DNA from: a virus
DNA length: 34,563 nucleotides
Virus record (IMG/VR): IMGVR_UViG_3300031727_000005
Coordinates: 1 to 34,563 of that record
Direction: 5' to 3' (one strand)
The translations under genes and the position numbers were made by a program. Under the pieces are notes generated by a model. The model worked only from the letters and a program-made list of their open reading frames with translations. It searched no databases and had not been told where the DNA came from. This document shows, in pieces, positions 31,617 through 34,563 of this stretch (the first letter of the stretch is position 1; every line of letters begins with the position of its first letter).

Positions 31617-33042
31617 ATTTCTGCTCCTGATAGCGCTTGATAGCGTCCCGAAGACCGGCTTGGTCCTCGATCTTGTTCTCCAGCGCATAGACGACCGTGC
31701 TATCGATCGTGTTGCGCGCCAGAATCCTGTGGATGATGACACGGTCGTTGGCCTGCCCCGGACGACGTAGCCGGGCGTTGAGCTGTAGCCAACCTTCGAG
31801 GTTGTAATCACAACCATACCAGACGATCTGGTGTCCGCCGTACTGGAGGTTGAGGCCGTGCCCGCCGCTGGCGTAGTGAAGGCACAGCCCATCGTAGAGC
31901 CCTTGGTTCCACTCCTGGATGATCGTGACAGCCTCGGTATCCGAGACGCCCGGCCCGAGGTAAGCGAGGCGGAAGCGCTTCTCGTAGCGCTTGAGGATCC
32001 GCTCCAGGTCCGGGCGGAACAGGTAGCTGATGAGCACGCCGCCGCCCGCGGCTTCCTCCAGCACCTCGTCCAAGGCTTCGAGCTTGGCCTCGTGGACGGG
32101 CAGCAGGACCTCGCGGTCCTCGTGGTGGCGGACGATGCCGTTAGCCATTTGCCTACATTTCGCAGTCAGGGCTCCGGCGTTGAACGCCTCTAACGGGATC
32201 CCGTCCAGCTCGGTGAGCATTTCCTGCTCCAGCTCGTCGTAGGCGGCCTGCGCCTTGGGCGGCAAAGTGACGTTGAGGTCGTTGACCACGTAGGGCGGCA
32301 GCTCAAGGTAGTCGTCGACCTCCATTGAGATGGTGATGTCGGCGATGCGCTCTTCGATCTCTTCCTTCGCCCCGTCGCGCAGCCAGATGCGCCGCCGGAC
32401 AGGATCCTCCTGGAAGTACTGGCGCTTGTAGTCGGTCATCAGAACGCCGAGGCGCTGCCCGCCGTCGATGGCGAGGTATTGTCCGAATAGGTCAACGTAA
32501 CCGTTCGGCGCCGGCGTGCCCGTGAGCCCGATGCGCCGGGTAAAGTAGTCCAACAGGCAGGTGCCCTGGGTCATCGCATGCCAGGGGCCGATGCGCGCCC
32601 CCGTCGGGTGCTTTACGCGGGTGACCTCGTCGAAGACGATCACGTCGAACGGCGGGTAGCGGCCTTGGTGTAAGAACGTCGTTACGAGCTGGTTGTAGAG
32701 CCAGGGCAAGCTCTCGTAGTTGATGATCCAGACCTCGTAGGGGCGCAGCAGGTCGCGCGCCATGACGTTTTTGCTCTTTCCGCGCAGCACGCACAGGCGC
32801 ATCGTGGCGGTGTGCGCCCAGGCGCGGGCCTCGGCGGTCCAGACGGTCTCGGCAACGCGCCGCGGGGCGACGACCAGCGCGCCGCGGATCTCGAAGTAGT
32901 CGAAGAGGTCCCGGAGCGCGGTAAGGCAGACGATCGTCTTGCCGAGTGACATGTCCATCTGCAACATGGCCCGCGGGTGTTCTTTGACGAACTCGACCGC
33001 GTGCGCTTGATAGCGGCGTAGTTGGGATCTGGGTCTAAGCAT
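31594..33042 (-). CDS. SNF2-type superfamily 2 helicase / DNA translocase
   Basis: This 482-residue protein has the full set of SF2/SNF2 motifs: motif I MSLGKT (31-36, a Ser in place of the more usual Gly/Leu), Walker B FDEVT at 137-141, motif III LTGTPAPNG at about 173-181, and in the C-terminal half GHGLNLQYG (motif V) and QLNARLRRPGQ (motif VI, with arginine fingers). It is short and lacks accessory domains, as in phage replication or recombination helicases. It sits next to a VRR-NUC nuclease with an 8-base overlap, a pairing seen in many phages and suggesting joint action in recombination or branch processing. Confidence 0.92.
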   Translation of the reverse strand: MLRPRSQLRRYQAHAVEFVKEHPRAMLQMDMSLGKTIVCLTALRDLFDYFEIRGALVVAPRRVAETVWTAEARAWAHTATMRLCVLRGKSKNVMARDLLRPYEVWIINYESLPWLYNQLVTTFLHQGRYPPFDVIVFDEVTRVKHPTGARIGPWHAMTQGTCLLDYFTRRIGLTGTPAPNGYVDLFGQYLAIDGGQRLGVLMTDYKRQYFQEDPVRRRIWLRDGAKEEIEERIADITISMEVDDYLELPPYVVNDLNVTLPPKAQAAYDELEQEMLTELDGIPLEAFNAGALTAKCRQMANGIVRHHEDREVLLPVHEAKLEALDEVLEEAAGGGVLISYLFRPDLERILKRYEKRFRLAYLGPGVSDTEAVTIIQEWNQGLYDGLCLHYASGGHGLNLQYGGHQIVWYGCDYNLEGWLQLNARLRRPGQANDRVIIHRILARNTIDSTVVYALENKIEDQAGLRDAIKRYQEQKYGRDFRG

Positions 33043-33358
33043 AGGAGTCGATCAGCGCCTTACCGCGCTCCACGCTATCGATGATGTAGACGTGCTGCCC
33101 GTACTCCTGGAGGCGCTTGTGCTCGGCGAGCTGGTTGGCGCGGGCCTTCTTCCCGGGCGCCTTGAACTCCACGAAGAACAGGTGGCCCCGGGGCGAGATG
33201 AAAATCCTGTCGGGGACACCCGCACACGTCGGATCGGTGAACTTGCGGACCAGGAAGCCGCGGCTGATGGCGTATTTGCGGACCTTTGACTCGACACTTT
33301 TCTCGCGGACCTTGGGCTCGCGGATCTTGAGCGCGACCAGGGGTGGTAGGTCAGCCAT
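33035..33358 (-). CDS. VRR-NUC domain nuclease
   Basis: This 107-residue protein is a minimal VRR-NUC nuclease of the PD-(D/E)XK superfamily. Key residues are visible: Glu23 in the first helix, GVPD with Asp50, FVEFK with Glu64 and Lys66, and Gln76 in the following helix. Stand-alone phage VRR-NUC proteins cut branched (Holliday-type) or flap DNA. It overlaps the ThyX and helicase genes by 8 bases on each side, consistent with translation as one unit. All catalytic positions look intact. Confidence 0.9.
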   Translation of the reverse strand: MADLPPLVALKIREPKVREKSVESKVRKYAISRGFLVRKFTDPTCAGVPDRIFISPRGHLFFVEFKAPGKKARANQLAEHKRLQEYGQHVYIIDSVERGKALIDSYA

Positions 33359-33995
33359 GGACGAGGTGCTCCCACGACACCGGAAACTCCTGCGCCATAA
33401 CGGCGCTGATCTTGACGGCGTAGTCGCGGATCTCCTTCTGTGCGTGCGGGTCGAGGCGCAGCCCGCAGAAGCGTGCCCAGTAAGCGAGGCTACCGGTCTC
33501 GATCCACTCGGTCAGCATGGTCTGCGGCAGGATGGCGCGGGCCTGCTCCGGAGCGATCCCTCTTTGGATCATCTTGTTGTAGGCTTCTAGCGCCGCGCTC
33601 TCTACCTCCATAAAAGCCACTTTAGCGATAGCATCGAGTACAGGCGAAGCGTCTACACCGCTGCCTTGCTTGATGCTCTTGTCCGGGCGCATGCGGAAGT
33701 GATCGAACTCGAAAAAGGTGGGCTCATCGTAGACGTAGCGGCGGCTTACCTCGTTGCGCACTGTGCCGATGTTGGAGCGGAACCACTGCCGGGCGACGAA
33801 GACCGGAGCCTGGATGCGGAATTGCGCTTGCGGCTGTCCGAAGGGCGTCCAGTGCCCGTTTCGCGCGAGGTAAGCGATCAGCTTGCGGTCATCGGGCTCG
33901 ATGAAAGTCTCGTGATACTTGCCCAAGCTGACACGCGCAGCGTTGACCACGGTGAGATCGGAGCCCATGACGTCGAGCAGTTTAACAGCGGTCAT
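33351..33995 (-). CDS. thyX: FAD-dependent thymidylate synthase ThyX (atypical signature)
   Basis: This 214-residue protein has the length and layout of ThyX, which makes dTMP from dUMP with FAD/NADPH and methylene-tetrahydrofolate. Recognisable parts are NAARVSLGK (18-26), FRIQAPVFVARQWFR (59-73), the NEVSRRY end of the signature (81-87), and the PEQARAILP and RLDPHAQKEIR segments (149-157, 180-190). The signature differs from the usual RHRxxSxNExSxRY: here R-S-N replaces R-H-R and the block is one residue longer. Related variants occur in phages. It supplies thymidine for replication. The family is secure; activity should be confirmed because of the altered motif. Confidence 0.88.
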   Translation of the reverse strand: MTAVKLLDVMGSDLTVVNAARVSLGKYHETFIEPDDRKLIAYLARNGHWTPFGQPQAQFRIQAPVFVARQWFRSNIGTVRNEVSRRYVYDEPTFFEFDHFRMRPDKSIKQGSGVDASPVLDAIAKVAFMEVESAALEAYNKMIQRGIAPEQARAILPQTMLTEWIETGSLAYWARFCGLRLDPHAQKEIRDYAVKISAVMAQEFPVSWEHLVHG

Positions 33996-34179
33996 CAGGC
34001 AGATCCTCGGTTCTTAGGATAGTGGGCAACGTGACCCGCTGCGTGTGGATGAATCGTTGGTCTGGCAACGACTCGTTATGCTCGTCCCAGAGATGCCCGG
34101 AGGCGAAATTCTTGGAGGTGGCGAGCACCAGGTAGCGCTTGCGCTTAGTCTCGATGCGGTAGATATACAGCTCGTCCAT
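33982..34179 (-). CDS. Small protein of unknown function in replication operon
   Basis: This 65-residue protein lies between the DNA polymerase and ThyX. It overlaps ThyX by 14 bases and the polymerase stop by one base (TGATG). The sequence begins with a beta hairpin (ELYIYRIETKRKRYLVLA) and ends in an acidic tail. It contains no recognised motif. Overlap on both sides argues that it is translated. Confidence 0.6.
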   Translation of the reverse strand: MDELYIYRIETKRKRYLVLATSKNFASGHLWDEHNESLPDQRFIHTQRVTLPTILRTEDLPDDRC

Positions 34180-34562
34180 CAGTCTTTCTTATACCTCTCG
34201 GATGTGTAGCCGTCTGCGCTGAGGTAGAAGCTATCGTCCAGCCAATCTGGCTTGCTGGTCATGTAGCCTATCAGACGTTCTAGTGCGGTGGAGTCGTTGA
34301 TGTCGGCGAGGCACAGTAGCTCATCATAGACATCGCCTACCACCTCTAGCCCCGTATCAGCTTCTGCCAGCTCTAAGCCGTGCCAAAGTATATCACGGGC
34401 AACGGCCTGGGTTATGTTCTCTGCCCATTTCCCGCCAAATGTATCTATCCGACTCCAAACGGCTGTACCGGCGTCGCGGTCAATGCCCATGTAGCTGACT
34501 GCACGGGTCATGAAAGGCTTACCGCGCTTTGGATGGACTTCTTTATCTTCGACGCGAGGCTG
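34179..34562 (-). CDS. DNA polymerase, family A, C-terminal fragment (gene runs off the right edge)
   Basis: The frame is open to the window edge, so only the last ~127 residues are seen. They include the palm-domain end of a Pol I-like polymerase: SRIDTFGGKWAENITQAVARDIL (residues within the helix that follows motif B), then VVGDVYDELL, which corresponds to motif C. In most family A polymerases this motif reads HDE; here it is YDE. The carboxylates for metal binding (Asp, Glu) are kept. The gene begins the visible leftward replication operon. The 5'-3' polymerase assignment is solid; exonuclease domains and subfamily cannot be judged from this part. Confidence 0.88.
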   Translation of the reverse strand, partial: QPRVEDKEVHPKRGKPFMTRAVSYMGIDRDAGTAVWSRIDTFGGKWAENITQAVARDILWHGLELAEADTGLEVVGDVYDELLCLADINDSTALERLIGYMTSKPDWLDDSFYLSADGYTSERYKKD

Positions 34563-34563
34563 A

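Noticed and set aside
1-34563. Integration genes, attachment sites, tRNA genes or insertion sequences
   Set aside because: None could be recognised on either strand; no basis for calling the element a prophage from this window.

Overview
The window is part of a tailed-phage (siphovirus-type) genome or prophage. The evidence is a dense run of virion genes on the + strand (about 1-30,386): prohead protease, HK97-fold capsid, portal, head-tail connectors, tail terminator, tail tube, a frameshifted tail chaperone pair, a very long tape measure and a J-like tail tip. It is followed by a convergent replication and nucleotide block on the - strand (30,376-34,562). No integrase, repressor, terminase, tRNA or CRISPR array is visible, so lysogeny cannot be judged. 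The host is probably a GC-rich Gram-negative bacterium, inferred from the generally high GC, a lipobox protein, and an endolysin of T7-lysozyme type. No host genus can be named.

Layout. (1) 2-3,626: head genes in the order protease, capsid, small protein, portal. (2) 3,623-14,875: a large accessory or fibre cassette with two collagen-like proteins, two proteins with signal peptides (one of the FISUMP / C-type-lectin kind), a 2277-residue giant, and two small proteins. (3) 14,872-17,450: membrane proteins, an AT-rich lipoprotein gene that looks like a moron, an amidase endolysin, and a small secreted protein. (4) 17,450-30,386: connectors, a tiny ribbon-helix-helix-like protein, tail terminator, tail tube, chaperones, tape measure with an embedded M15-type peptidase, and tail-tip proteins. 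(5) 30,376-34,562, reading leftwards: family A DNA polymerase (C-terminal end only), a small protein, ThyX, VRR-NUC nuclease, SNF2-type helicase, a dATP/dGTP diphosphohydrolase (MazZ/DUF5664-like), a small membrane protein, a zinc-finger protein, and a tandem-HTH protein.

Most genes overlap their neighbour by 1, 4 or 8 bases (ATGA, GTGA, TGATG, TAATG), which implies long translationally coupled operons. I used these overlaps to choose several starts, including GTG starts.

The most unusual object is the giant gene at 7,189-14,022. Its N-terminal ~440 residues are a paralogue of the phage's own tail tube protein (19,295-20,626). They are fused to Ig/BACON-like domains, an N,N-dimethylformamidase-beta-like domain, a carbohydrate-binding-like segment and four DUF4082-like domains. 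It looks like a tube subunit turned into a large surface-display or enzyme-bearing protein. A second lead is the combination of a MazZ-like hydrolase with a family A polymerase carrying an atypical motif C, which raises the possibility of a modified (2-aminoadenine) genome. The genes that would decide this lie outside the window.
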